Shown: positions 1 to 8,687 of the stretch, piece by piece
Numbering within the stretch: the first letter of the stretch is position 1
How the letters are laid out: every line of letters begins with the position of its first letter
From: Winogradskyella psychrotolerans
GTDB lineage: Bacteria > Bacteroidota > Bacteroidia > Flavobacteriales > Flavobacteriaceae
Assembly (NCBI RefSeq): GCF_018860545.1
Contig: NZ_JAHKPN010000034.1
Location: forward strand, 30,095-94,094
Direction of reading: 5' to 3'
DNA: 64,000 nucleotides
The notes under the pieces: generated by a model
Seen by the model: only the letters and a program-made list of their open reading frames with translations
Databases searched by the model: none
What the model was told of the DNA's origin: nothing
Program-made: the position numbers and the translations under genes

Positions 1-336
1 TTTAAAGGTGAAATTTACGTACTAATTAATGGTAATTCCTTTTCTGCATCCTCTATTTTGTCTACAAAATTACAAGGGGATGAACGTGCGACTTTTGTTG
101 GTGAGGAAACAGGTGGTGCGTACAACGGCACAGTCGCTGGATTCTATAAAGTATACGAAATGCCTCATACCAAAGTACGTGCTAGGATAGGGTTGGCACA
201 TATTGATGCTCCTTATAAAACCACACCAGATGGTTATGGTGTAAAACCTGATGTAGAAATACTCCCAACGTATGAAGATCGATTACATCATATTGATCCA
301 GAATTACAATGGGTTTTAGAAGACATAGAAGGATAA
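1..336 (+). CDS. S41 family peptidase, C-terminal fragment
   Basis: The reading frame is open from the first base, so this is the last 111 residues of a gene that begins outside the window. It contains the segment INGNSFSASS, the usual place of the nucleophilic serine in S41 (tail-specific/tricorn-like) peptidases, followed by GEETGG. In the CtpA-type subgroup the matching place carries a catalytic lysine (GxxTxGKG). Here it is Glu/Gly, which fits the tricorn-like S41B subgroup with its Ser-His-Glu chemistry. The end KPDVEI...D is typical of the family. Flavobacterial members are usually exported proteases of unknown substrate. Family assignment is firm; subgroup is an inference, and no signal peptide or PDZ domain can be judged because the front is missing. 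Confidence 0.85.
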   Translation, partial: FKGEIYVLINGNSFSASSILSTKLQGDERATFVGEETGGAYNGTVAGFYKVYEMPHTKVRARIGLAHIDAPYKTTPDGYGVKPDVEILPTYEDRLHHIDPELQWVLEDIEG

Positions 337-391
337 AAGTAATAATTTTTTTCTAAAAAAGAACTTTTTTAAGACGTAGAAATGTAAAAAA

Positions 392-417
392 AATACCCTA
401 AACTGGGTATTCTTTTT
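392..417 (+). terminator. Rho-independent terminator after the S41 peptidase
   Basis: A 7-bp stem (AATACCC, 392-398, with GGGTATT, 405-411) around a 6-nt loop is followed by a short T-rich run. It lies 56 bases after the peptidase stop and points in the direction of that gene. Confidence 0.65.
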
Positions 418-426
418 ACTCATGAT

Positions 427-461
427 AGTTCATAGTTTTACATAAGGGTAAACTATGAACT
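427..461. repeat. 14-bp inverted repeat upstream of the gene at 477
   Basis: The left arm, AGTTCATAGTTTTAC at 427-441, is the reverse complement of GTAAACTATGAACT at 448-461 apart from one extra T, with a 6-nt spacer. The structure ends 16 bases before the ATG at 477. No T-run follows it, so it does not look like a normal terminator. It could be an operator or a 5'-leader hairpin for the gene at 477. Confidence 0.55.
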
Positions 462-476
462 AAATACATTTCTATT

Positions 477-2438
477 ATGAGTTTCAAAAATCTAATTATT
501 ACGCTTTTTCTAATAACTGCATTTAATGTTTACGGACAACAATCTGCTACAATTAATATTACTCATATTCCAGGTAAAACATTAAAAGATGGTAAATCCG
601 TATGGGATATCCCTAAATGGCAGCAAACTTCGACATCAACATTAAGTTGTTTTAGTTTTTTAACAATAAGAGTTTACGAAAAATCGTCAGGAGACGAACT
701 CATATATAAAGTTGAAGTTATTAATAATTCACCTTTCCTTGTAGATATTACTTGTTCTAAATGGGGACTTGGAGGTACTGGAGGTAGTACTACGATAAGA
801 TCTGGTCAATCTCATGGTGGTGGAGATTTTGCTGCATTTAAAATGAAATCCGGAGAGCGTTCAATTACTTTTAGTAGCGTTAATTTTTTCTTTAGTGATA
901 ATGATAGACAAGAGTATGGGGTTTCTGCAATGTCTGAGAGTCTGGATTGCAATGAAACGGTGAATTCTTATATCAACAGAATTCAAGCAGAGAATAAATT
1001 AAAAGCAGATATAGAGAGAATAAAAAATGATATATATTCTTATGGTAATACCGAAGCAGATTTATTTAAAAAATTAAACCTATATAGAGAATTAAGAAAA
1101 ATCGATAAAAACTCTAATTATGCTTCTAAAATTGCTGATTTAGAAGAAAAAGTAAAAGATATTGAAGATGAAAAGAAACTGATAAATGAACAGATTAATT
1201 CTTTAAAAGATGAAATTCAAAGTTTAGGTACAACAAAAGAAGATTTATTAAAGAAGAAATCACTTCTTGAAAAATTAAGCAATCTTGACGTAAATAATGA
1301 CTATGATGGACAGGTCAATGACGTAAACAAAGCTTTAACAGATTTAAAAAGTGAAGAAAAAAGTGCTGAGGACGATCCAGAGACAGAAAAAGCCGAAGAA
1401 AGTAAACCTGTAATTAAAAAAAGCAAACTAGAGCAAAAAAAAGAAAAAGAAGCGACTAAAAGGGAGGCTGAAGCAAGGAAAGAATTAAAAAGAAAGGCAG
1501 ACGACGCAAAAAAAGAGGAAGATAAAAATAAAAGAGTAAATGAATATTTAAAAAGAAAAGAAAATCAACGTCAAGAAAATGCAGCAATTGCGGCAGCAGG
1601 TGCAGTCGCTGCAGCAGGTTTTCTATATACTATTGGAGGTTTTATATATGCTGATATGGGAATGGTTAATGATCCAAAACAATTATACACTGGTAGCAAC
1701 TTTCATATAAAAATGAATTTTGGTTTTACAGGAACTAATTACCCACTTTATTTTGATAGTAAAACAAATGGCTATGATCCTATAATTGATGATTATTATA
1801 GTTCTGAGTCAGTAGATAATATTAGTCCAATTGCCATTAATCTTAAATTGGATCTTCAAATGGGTTATGAAACTGAATATGGAGGAGGTTATGTTTTTGG
1901 GGTAGGAGAAGCTGGAGGTTCACCATTATTTGATGGTAGTAACTTAAATTATAATTATGGTGCTCGCATTTTTGCTGGTTGGACTTGGGTAAAAGTTTTT
2001 GGTGAGTATCAAAAAGGGAATCGTAATTATACAGCAGGTAAATGGTACAATGAAGAAGAATCTGGAAAGGGGAAATCTAATTTTGATTTCGAAAATATTA
2101 AAGCAGGCTTAAAATTTAGCTGGTACAGAAACGATAGAACAGCCAAAAGAGATCATATTTATGTAGGTATAGTGGAAGAAAGAGTTACTAAATCGCAAAA
2201 TGAAACGTACGTAGAACGATTAGAAGTTGAAGAACCTTATTTCTTTTCAGATGAATTCCAAATTTATCATGGTTATAGGTTGGAGTGGTCTCATGATCAC
2301 ACAAGTCAGCTCTTTGTGGAAGTGTTCCCTAGGTATCCTCATACAGGAGTAATCACCGCTCCTCGAGATGACGTAAATGGTGGTTTATTTATTCAAGTAG
2401 GATTTTTAAGATCATTAGATGACTTTTTTTCAAAATAA
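477..2438 (+). CDS. Exported coiled-coil protein with tandem 60-residue repeat and beta-rich C-terminus
   Basis: I do not recognise the family. Residues 1-20 form a clear signal peptide ending before a Gln. Residues 22-150 look like a compact beta domain with a Gly/Ser/Thr-rich loop. Residues 165-365 are strongly helical and charged, a predicted coiled coil, and contain two tandem related copies of about 60 residues (roughly 179-230 and 240-291) that share the pattern LKxxIxSxG-T--DL-KK--L---L---D-N. A Lys/Glu-rich stretch leads to an Ala/Gly-rich hydrophobic segment (369-393). Residues 395-653 alternate aromatic and polar residues, as in outer-membrane beta structures. It sits 9 bases before the next gene, so the two are probably co-transcribed. 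A surface or envelope role is an inference. Confidence 0.8.
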   Translation: MSFKNLIITLFLITAFNVYGQQSATINITHIPGKTLKDGKSVWDIPKWQQTSTSTLSCFSFLTIRVYEKSSGDELIYKVEVINNSPFLVDITCSKWGLGGTGGSTTIRSGQSHGGGDFAAFKMKSGERSITFSSVNFFFSDNDRQEYGVSAMSESLDCNETVNSYINRIQAENKLKADIERIKNDIYSYGNTEADLFKKLNLYRELRKIDKNSNYASKIADLEEKVKDIEDEKKLINEQINSLKDEIQSLGTTKEDLLKKKSLLEKLSNLDVNNDYDGQVNDVNKALTDLKSEEKSAEDDPETEKAEESKPVIKKSKLEQKKEKEATKREAEARKELKRKADDAKKEEDKNKRVNEYLKRKENQRQENAAIAAAGAVAAAGFLYTIGGFIYADMGMVNDPKQLYTGSNFHIKMNFGFTGTNYPLYFDSKTNGYDPIIDDYYSSESVDNISPIAINLKLDLQMGYETEYGGGYVFGVGEAGGSPLFDGSNLNYNYGARIFAGWTWVKVFGEYQKGNRNYTAGKWYNEEESGKGKSNFDFENIKAGLKFSWYRNDRTAKRDHIYVGIVEERVTKSQNETYVERLEVEEPYFFSDEFQIYHGYRLEWSHDHTSQLFVEVFPRYPHTGVITAPRDDVNGGLFIQVGFLRSLDDFFSK

Positions 2439-2447
2439 TAAATAACA

Positions 2448-3584
2448 ATGAAATCTATTGTGTTAAAAATTTTATTAATTCTATTAACCTGCAATCTTGC
2501 ATTTTCTCAAACCTATATTGGTACAAATGTTGATCTCGTAACCGAAAGACATTTTGAAAATTTAGAAAATGATAAATTGTACGAGTGGCTTGGTGATGAT
2601 GGTAATTATTATGCAATAAAAACAAGGAATAATGAAAAATATACAGGTATTAAATTAAACGGAAAATGGGTAAGGCATGGTGTTTATTTTAAATACAGTA
2701 AAAGCTCTGATAAGCCTGAAATAAAGTTTTTAGAGGTAGAGTCTCACTACAGATTTGGTGCACTACATGGAGAATCTAAAAGGTTTAAATTAATAGAAGG
2801 GAAGCGTTTTTTGGCAGAAGTAATAAATTATAATAATGGAATAAAGCATGGAAAATATATTGATTATGACGGAAAGGAAGTAGTATATAGAAAAGGGGAA
2901 TATAATTATGGGCTCAAATCTGGGACTTGGACAAATTATTATTTTGATTCAGTAAGCCCCTTGTATGAATATGTCTATAATGATTGTGACTGTACAAGAT
3001 ATGAATATGCAAAAGACGATAAGGCAGTTAAAAATCACAAAAAAGGTAGGCTGAAATCTGAGTTTCCCATGAAGGTGAAAATCACAAATTTTGAAAGACT
3101 TTCAACCTATGAGGTAACACATGGTGTTATAAAATACTACATTGAAGATGGTACAATAAACAAAATAGATAAATTTCATGATAATATAGGACCAATACTT
3201 GACGGTTGTAATAGAGCTTTAGAAATTCGTAATATGCTTACAGATCCAAAAGCTCACACAAGACAAACAGCGTATGAAATTTATAAATTTGTTTTTGGAG
3301 AAGCTAAAGCTAATAATTTGGGCGTTTTAACACAGGAAGATATTGATTTCGCTAATGAAATTTATAATAATTTAATGAGTCATAATTGCCATATGAAATA
3401 TGTTAAATCTTTGGCTTTGAGCTCGTTAATTCCAACGCGATCTATAGATGGTATTTTAGAAGCAATAATAGATGCTAATATAGAAGGATGCAGCAAAAGG
3501 GATATAACCCAAATTATGAATACATGGGTAAATTATCACTCTACACCTCACTTAAGAGTGCGATTAGGTGTTTCAAATGATTAA
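2448..3584 (+). CDS. Exported MORN-like repeat protein
   Basis: Residues 1-20 are a signal peptide (hydrophobic core, then AFSQ). The central part, about 55-165, contains degenerate MORN-type repeats of the form NGxxxGxYxxYxxG: NGKWVRHGVYFKYS, GALHGESKRF, NGIKHGKYIDYDGKE and YGLKSGTWTNYYFD. The C-terminal half (about 240-378) is helical, with several Cys residues, and I cannot assign it. MORN-like proteins in Bacteroidetes are often exported lipoproteins or periplasmic proteins of unknown function. It begins 9 bases after the coiled-coil protein and probably forms a two-gene unit with it. No clear terminator follows. Confidence 0.75.
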   Translation: MKSIVLKILLILLTCNLAFSQTYIGTNVDLVTERHFENLENDKLYEWLGDDGNYYAIKTRNNEKYTGIKLNGKWVRHGVYFKYSKSSDKPEIKFLEVESHYRFGALHGESKRFKLIEGKRFLAEVINYNNGIKHGKYIDYDGKEVVYRKGEYNYGLKSGTWTNYYFDSVSPLYEYVYNDCDCTRYEYAKDDKAVKNHKKGRLKSEFPMKVKITNFERLSTYEVTHGVIKYYIEDGTINKIDKFHDNIGPILDGCNRALEIRNMLTDPKAHTRQTAYEIYKFVFGEAKANNLGVLTQEDIDFANEIYNNLMSHNCHMKYVKSLALSSLIPTRSIDGILEAIIDANIEGCSKRDITQIMNTWVNYHSTPHLRVRLGVSND

Positions 3585-3757
3585 TTTTTATTTATTAAAG
3601 TTGAAGCTTTTTTGTAAATCAAGGTGTGTTTTTACTTAATGGAGTGAGATATACAACTGTAATTAAGATATAAAGATTAAATTTTTATTTAAATCAAAAA
3701 TTAAGAGGCGTTTATAATTTTGAAAGCGTAAAGTATTAAATTCAATACTCTAGTCTG

Positions 3758-3788
3758 TTTGTCTTCCCATAAAACATTCGTATTTTTG
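3758..3788 (+). promoter_or_regulatory. Bacteroidetes-type promoter of lpd
   Basis: TTTG at 3758-3761 and TATTTTTG at 3781-3788, separated by exactly 19 bases, match the Bacteroidetes housekeeping consensus TTTG-N19-TAnnTTTG. Transcription would begin near 3795, leaving a leader of about 28 bases before the ATG at 3823. Confidence 0.8.
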
Positions 3789-3822
3789 TTGGTGTTAAAC
3801 AAAATAGACAAAAAATATTTTT

Positions 3823-5223
3823 ATGAAATCATACGATGTAGCCATAATTGGTTCTGGACCTGGAGGTTATGTAGCAGCCATTCGTTGCGCACAATTAGGC
3901 ATGAAAACAGCCATTATTGAAAAATATGCAACACTTGGTGGAACGTGCTTAAACGTGGGTTGTATTCCAAGTAAAGCCTTATTAAGTTCTTCACATCATT
4001 ACGAAGAAGCTACAAAACATTTTGAAGAACACGGTATTGAAATTCCTGGAGAAATCAAAGTGAATCTCGAAAAGATGATTGGTCGTAAGCAAGCTGTTGT
4101 TGACCAAACTACTGGAGGTATTGATTTCTTAATGAAGAAAAATAACATCGATGTTTTTGAAGGCTTAGGGTCTTTTATAGATGCGACACATATTAAGATA
4201 GAAGGGAAGGATGCGCAAGAGATTGAAGCAAAAAAGATCATTATCGCCACAGGCTCTAAACCTTCAACATTACCTTTTATTACTTTAGATAAAGAACGTA
4301 TTATAACCTCTACAGAGGCTTTAAAACTAAAAGAAATTCCAAAACACATGATCATCATTGGTGGAGGTGTTATTGGTTTAGAGCTTGGACAAGTGTATCG
4401 TCGTTTAGGTGCTGAGGTGACGGTCATCGAGTATATGGACCGAATTATACCAACGATGGATGCTGGTTTGTCTAAAGAATTAAATAAAGTCTTTAAGAAA
4501 GCTAAATGCAAAATGATGTTGTCTCATAAAGTGCAGTCTGTAGAGCGTAATGGAGATGAGGTAATCGTAAAAGCTGAAAACAAAAAAGGAGAGGTTGTAG
4601 AATTTAAAGGAGATTACTGTTTAGTCTCTGTTGGTCGTAAACCTTATACTGCTGGCTTAAATCTTGATGCAGCAGGAGTTGCAATGAATGATAGAGGACA
4701 GGTTGAAGTTAACGAACACTTACAAACGTCGGCATCTAACATTTATGCGATTGGTGATGTTATTAAAGGAGCGATGTTGGCACACAAAGCTGAAGAAGAA
4801 GGTGTTTTTGTAGCCGAGACGATGGCAGGACAAAAGCCACATATCGATTATAACTTAATTCCAGGTGTGGTTTATACATGGCCAGAAGTGGCTGCTGTTG
4901 GTAAAACAGAAGACCAATTAAAAGCCGATAATGTGGAGTATAAAGTGGGACAGTTTCCATTTAGAGCTTTAGGTCGTGCAAGAGCTAGTGGAGATATTGA
5001 TGGCTTTGTAAAAATCTTAGCCGATAAAACCACAGATGAGGTTTTAGGAGTTCATATGATTGGTGCACGTTGTGCCGATTTAATTGCTGAAGCTGTAACC
5101 GCTATGGAATTTAGAGCATCGGCTGAAGATATTTCGCGTATGTCTCATGCCCACCCTACATTTGCAGAAGCTGTAAAAGAAGCCGCTTTAGCTGCAACAG
5201 ACGATAGAGCTTTACACGTATAG
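3823..5223 (+). CDS. lpd: Dihydrolipoyl dehydrogenase (E3)
   Basis: This flavoenzyme reoxidises the lipoyl groups of 2-oxoacid dehydrogenase complexes and the glycine cleavage system with NAD+. The FAD-binding motif GSGPGGYVAA is at 10-19 and the redox-active disulfide lies in GGTCLNVGCIPSK (Cys42, Cys47). The NAD-binding motif GGGVIGLELG is near 181-190, the second FAD motif IYAIGDV near 307-313, and the C-terminal His-Glu pair is in HAHPTFAE (His444, Glu449). The length of 466 residues is normal. It has a strong promoter of its own and is followed 11 bases later by fabV. No E1 or E2 gene is adjacent, so it probably serves several complexes. Confidence 0.97.
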   Translation: MKSYDVAIIGSGPGGYVAAIRCAQLGMKTAIIEKYATLGGTCLNVGCIPSKALLSSSHHYEEATKHFEEHGIEIPGEIKVNLEKMIGRKQAVVDQTTGGIDFLMKKNNIDVFEGLGSFIDATHIKIEGKDAQEIEAKKIIIATGSKPSTLPFITLDKERIITSTEALKLKEIPKHMIIIGGGVIGLELGQVYRRLGAEVTVIEYMDRIIPTMDAGLSKELNKVFKKAKCKMMLSHKVQSVERNGDEVIVKAENKKGEVVEFKGDYCLVSVGRKPYTAGLNLDAAGVAMNDRGQVEVNEHLQTSASNIYAIGDVIKGAMLAHKAEEEGVFVAETMAGQKPHIDYNLIPGVVYTWPEVAAVGKTEDQLKADNVEYKVGQFPFRALGRARASGDIDGFVKILADKTTDEVLGVHMIGARCADLIAEAVTAMEFRASAEDISRMSHAHPTFAEAVKEAALAATDDRALHV

Positions 5224-5234
5224 ATAACAAAACT

Positions 5235-6425
5235 ATGATTATAGAACCAAAAACTAGAGGATTTATATGTTTAACATCGCATCCAACAGGCTGTGAAAAA
5301 AACGTATTAAATCAGATAGATTATATAAAATCAAACCCAACAACCAACGGTCCTAAAAAGGTCTTAGTTATTGGAGCTTCAACAGGCTTTGGCTTAGCAT
5401 CTAGAATTACTAGTGCTTATGGCTCTAACGCTTCAACCATTGGTGTGTTTTTTGAAAAGCCACCAACAGAAGGACGTCCAGCGTCACCAGGTTGGTATAA
5501 CAGTGCTGCTTTTGAAACCCAAGCGCATAAAGACGGCTTATATGCAAAGAGTATTAATGGAGATGCCTTTTCGAATGAAATTAAAGCACAAACTTTAAAA
5601 TTGATTCAAGACGACTTAGGGAAGATTGATATGTTGATTTATAGTTTGGCCTCACCAGTACGAACACATCCTGATACCGGAGAGCGTTTTAAATCTGTTT
5701 TAAAACCTATTGGAGAAACATTTACGAATAATACGGTTGATTTTCATACCGGAGTTGTCAAAGAAATATCCATAGCACCTTGTTCTGGTGATGATATTGA
5801 CAATACCATTGCTGTAATGGGAGGTGAAGATTGGCAAATGTGGATTGATTTATTAAAATCGGCTGATGTTTTATCTGAAGATTTTAAGACAGTGGCTTAC
5901 TCTTATATTGGCCCTTCATTAACCGAAGCGGTTTATAGAAAAGGAACCATTGGTAAGGCTAAGGATGATTTAGAAGCGACTGCTTTTAAAATTACGGATT
6001 CTTTAAAAGACATTAACGGAAAAGGTTATGTCTCTGTAAACAAAGCTTTAGTAACGCAGGCGAGTTCTGCAATTCCGGTCATTCCATTATACATTTCATT
6101 GTTGTATAAAGTAATGAAGGAAGAAGGTATTCATGAAGGTTGTATAGAGCAAATAGCACGTTTATTTAACGAACGTTTATATGATGCTGATTTACAATTA
6201 GATGATGCTGGAAGAATAAGAGTGGACGATTGGGAAATGCGTGAGGATATTCAAGCTAAAGTATTAGAACTTTGGAAAGAAGCGACTACTGAAACCTTAC
6301 CGGAAATTGGTGATTTAGAGGGGTATAAAACGGATTTCTTTAACCTCTTTGGTTTTAATGTTGACGGTGTTGATTATGATAAGGAAGTTGATGAAATGGT
6401 TGCGATCCCTGGATTGCAAGCTTAA
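5235..6425 (+). CDS. fabV: Enoyl-[ACP]/trans-2-enoyl-CoA reductase FabV
   Basis: FabV performs the last, NAD(P)H-dependent reduction of each fatty-acid elongation cycle; related enzymes act on crotonyl-CoA. The Rossmann motif GASTGFGLASR is at 47-57, and the family's Tyr-x8-Lys active-site pair is Tyr234/Lys243 within VYRKGTIGKAK. The N-terminus MIIEPKTRGFICLTSHPTGC and the length of 396 residues are typical. FabV-type reductases are much larger than FabI and generally insensitive to triclosan; that property is family knowledge, not shown here. The gene follows lpd by 11 bases and is closed by a strong terminator, so the two probably form one transcription unit. Confidence 0.96.
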   Translation: MIIEPKTRGFICLTSHPTGCEKNVLNQIDYIKSNPTTNGPKKVLVIGASTGFGLASRITSAYGSNASTIGVFFEKPPTEGRPASPGWYNSAAFETQAHKDGLYAKSINGDAFSNEIKAQTLKLIQDDLGKIDMLIYSLASPVRTHPDTGERFKSVLKPIGETFTNNTVDFHTGVVKEISIAPCSGDDIDNTIAVMGGEDWQMWIDLLKSADVLSEDFKTVAYSYIGPSLTEAVYRKGTIGKAKDDLEATAFKITDSLKDINGKGYVSVNKALVTQASSAIPVIPLYISLLYKVMKEEGIHEGCIEQIARLFNERLYDADLQLDDAGRIRVDDWEMREDIQAKVLELWKEATTETLPEIGDLEGYKTDFFNLFGFNVDGVDYDKEVDEMVAIPGLQA

Positions 6426-6440
6426 CATAAACTTATTTGA

Positions 6441-6468
6441 AAAGCGAACTTATAGAGTTCGCTTTTTT
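6441..6468 (+). terminator. Terminator of the lpd-fabV unit
   Basis: A perfect 10-bp stem (AAAGCGAACT, 6441-6450, with AGTTCGCTTT, 6456-6465), a 5-nt loop and a T-run. Nearly the same stem recurs at 11747-11770. Confidence 0.9.
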
Positions 6469-6485
6469 ATTTTAATTACGTTGTA

Positions 6486-7316
6486 ATGAAAAAGAAATTC
6501 TTCTATTTTTTATTTGTGATTTTTATTACTTGTTCACCTAAGTTAAAGAGTAAAATAGATAAAAATTATCCTCCACTTTCTGAGGATGAATTAGTGGTTG
6601 TTTTAGATATACACGATGGTCAAGCAATTACTGGAGACCATTTTGGGGTTGTACAAGCTAAAGACGGAGGTTTAGCAGTGAATTGCACCTATTATGAGAA
6701 TATTCTTAACCTTAAGAACATGGCAAGAGCAGCTGGTGCCAATCTTATAAAAATAACGCAATATAAAACTCCTGATAATTGGAGCACATGTCATCGTTTA
6801 CGCGGAACCATTTATAAGGTTGCGAATCCGAAGATTTATGAAACTGAAATCGAATGGAGTGCAAATAGAAAATTAACTTGGGATGATTTTAAAGGTGAGC
6901 CAGATGTCATTAATAATCCCAACACTTTAGCATTAACGTGTTCTAGTTTTGGTTACGAATCTGGTATTAATTTATTTAAGGAAGGTCAAATTTTTGTTCA
7001 AAGCGTATTTAGTACCCATGAGAGTTGGGTGGTTTCTAATGGACGAAATGACTATGTTTTGAGACATGAGCAAATTCACTTTGATATTACCGAAATTTAT
7101 ACTCGGAAATTAAGAAAAGAGTTAATAGATGCTAAGGTAACTAGTGAGAATCTTGTGCGAGCTAAGGCCATATTTGATAAGGTTTTTAACGAATTGAATG
7201 AACGTCAAAATAGATATGACAATGAAACCAAATATGGTGATAAAAAAGAAACTCAAGAACATTGGGAAGCCATTGTAGAAATTGAACTTGCCAAATATGA
7301 TTTATATAAAAAATAA
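6486..7316 (+). CDS. DUF922-type putative zinc metalloprotease lipoprotein
   Basis: A short hydrophobic start ending in ITCSPK (Cys16) suggests a lipoprotein signal. The segment EWSANRKLTWDDFKG (122-136) and the later VLRHEQIHFDITEIY match the DUF922 family, described as putative bacterial Zn-dependent proteases. HEQIH at 194-198 is an HExxH zinc-binding and catalytic motif. The region from 35 to 115 is a separate small domain with conserved Gly and Cys residues that I cannot name. The protein would be anchored in the envelope. It is transcribed alone after the fabV terminator and converges on the next gene with only 3 bases between them. The substrate is unknown. Confidence 0.8.
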   Translation: MKKKFFYFLFVIFITCSPKLKSKIDKNYPPLSEDELVVVLDIHDGQAITGDHFGVVQAKDGGLAVNCTYYENILNLKNMARAAGANLIKITQYKTPDNWSTCHRLRGTIYKVANPKIYETEIEWSANRKLTWDDFKGEPDVINNPNTLALTCSSFGYESGINLFKEGQIFVQSVFSTHESWVVSNGRNDYVLRHEQIHFDITEIYTRKLRKELIDAKVTSENLVRAKAIFDKVFNELNERQNRYDNETKYGDKKETQEHWEAIVEIELAKYDLYKK

Positions 7317-7319
7317 GGA

Positions 7320-7910
7320 TTATAATTCGTGTAGCAAATCCTCAATCCGCATACGATTACTATAATCGTGCTCATTAACATCTCTCACAAAGCAATAGGC
7401 ACTTATATCACCAGTTTTTACTTTTTCAGCTAAAACTTCAACTTTAAAGGGACCAAATTCCTTGGATTTTTCAATGTAGTAGAATTTGTGATCATAGATA
7501 ATGGTACTGACTTTCTTTTTATATTTCTCTTTTAAGAAGTCTTGAATATCTTCAACCGAATTAATGTCATCGTCATAGTTGGACACGTTGATGTACATCG
7601 CGAATTCTTCCTTGTTTTCATTATTAAGCACCAAGATATCATCATCTTTAAAAAACGCTTTTACCGTTATTTTTCCATCTTCAGTTTCAATGGAAAAGGT
7701 GTTCAGGATATTAATATTCCAAGTCGTTTTAATGACATTATCCTTCCTTGAGATTTCAAGAACATTATCGGCTTTAAAGGTGTAAATCGATTTTTTTTTA
7801 GAGATACCATTCACCAATACCCATGGTTTATTTATAAAATGAGTATCGTGATGACGCTCATAATTAAATGGTTTTAAATTAGGAATAGTTCTGTGTAAGT
7901 AATCGTTCAT
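7320..7910 (-). CDS. Cytosolic protein with C-terminal GYF_2-like domain
   Basis: This protein of 196 residues has no signal peptide or membrane segment. The first 120 residues are beta-rich and resemble a PH-like module (IYTFKADNVLEISRKDNVIKTTW). The end contains FYYIEKSKEFGPFKVEVLAEKVKTG, which matches the pattern of GYF_2 domains (YYIxKxGxxyGPFxxxxLxxLxxxGxI). GYF-type domains usually bind proline-rich peptides, and GYF_2 domains are common in bacterial membrane and RDD proteins. The GYF_2 call rests on pattern only. The gene is transcribed toward the DUF922 gene. No partner is evident. Confidence 0.65.
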   Translation of the reverse strand: MNDYLHRTIPNLKPFNYERHHDTHFINKPWVLVNGISKKKSIYTFKADNVLEISRKDNVIKTTWNINILNTFSIETEDGKITVKAFFKDDDILVLNNENKEEFAMYINVSNYDDDINSVEDIQDFLKEKYKKKVSTIIYDHKFYYIEKSKEFGPFKVEVLAEKVKTGDISAYCFVRDVNEHDYSNRMRIEDLLHEL

Positions 7911-7976
7911 TTAGTAGGTATAAAAAAATAGCAGTTACTATTATAACGTTAGATTTGGGATATTAATTATCTAAAG

Positions 7977-8687
7977 TTAATAATTTTCTAGACGTTTCAA
8001 AACTTCTTTCTTATAACTTCGACTAATGGAAAGTGCTTTCCGATTAACTGTAATGTGTTCATTTGTAAATGACTGTATGTGTTCTAGAGCAATTATATAC
8101 GATCTGTGGATTCTTATAAAACGAGATGTTGGTAGTTTAGCTTCAATCGATGTGATGGTTTCTCGTGTCACAATTGTTTGATCTAAAAGGTGAATTTTAA
8201 TATAATCGCTATAACTTTCAATATAAAGAATAGCGTCGAATTCTATTTTAAGCATTCTACGGTCAGAACGTACGAAAATGAAATCGTTGGATTTAGAAGG
8301 TTCAGAGATACTTTTATTTTTAGTTGATGTCACTTCAAAATACCGGTTAACAGCTTTCAGTAAGCGCTCGAAAGCTATGGGCTTTAAAAGATAATCTACA
8401 GCTTGCAGATCAAAACCCTCAACCGCATAATCTCTATAGGCTGTGGTGAAAATAATTTTTATGGCTTTGTTTATGGATTTAGCGAAGGCCATACCTGAAA
8501 TTTCAGGCATATTAATATCTAAAAAGATCAAATCTACATTATGATTACTAATAAAATTGAAGGCTTCAATGGCATTTTTACATTGCGCTATAATTTGGAT
8601 GTTTTCAATTTTTGACAAATGAGAGGCTATGATTTCTCTAGCTATAGCTTCATCGTCGACTATAATACAAGATATGGTTTTAGACAT
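7977..8687 (-). CDS. LytTR-family response regulator
   Basis: The receiver domain (about 5-120) has the acidic pair Asp11-Asp12, the phospho-acceptor Asp57 in IFLDINMPE, the conserved Thr in IIFTTAYRDYAV and Lys in YLLKPI. The C-terminal LytTR DNA-binding domain (about 138-236) includes RMLKIEFDAILYIESYSDYIKIH and FIRIHRSYII. Proteins of this class control a few target promoters, often close to their own locus. It overlaps the end of the sensor kinase gene by 8 bases, so the pair is translationally coupled. Targets cannot be read from the sequence; the divergent gene at 9924 is a candidate by position. Confidence 0.93.
   Translation of the reverse strand: MSKTISCIIVDDEAIAREIIASHLSKIENIQIIAQCKNAIEAFNFISNHNVDLIFLDINMPEISGMAFAKSINKAIKIIFTTAYRDYAVEGFDLQAVDYLLKPIAFERLLKAVNRYFEVTSTKNKSISEPSKSNDFIFVRSDRRMLKIEFDAILYIESYSDYIKIHLLDQTIVTRETITSIEAKLPTSRFIRIHRSYIIALEHIQSFTNEHITVNRKALSISRSYKKEVLKRLENY

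Noticed and set aside
3999..4511. Long open frame on the minus strand inside lpd
   Set aside because: It lies wholly within a strongly conserved gene, has no family-like motif and no upstream signals.
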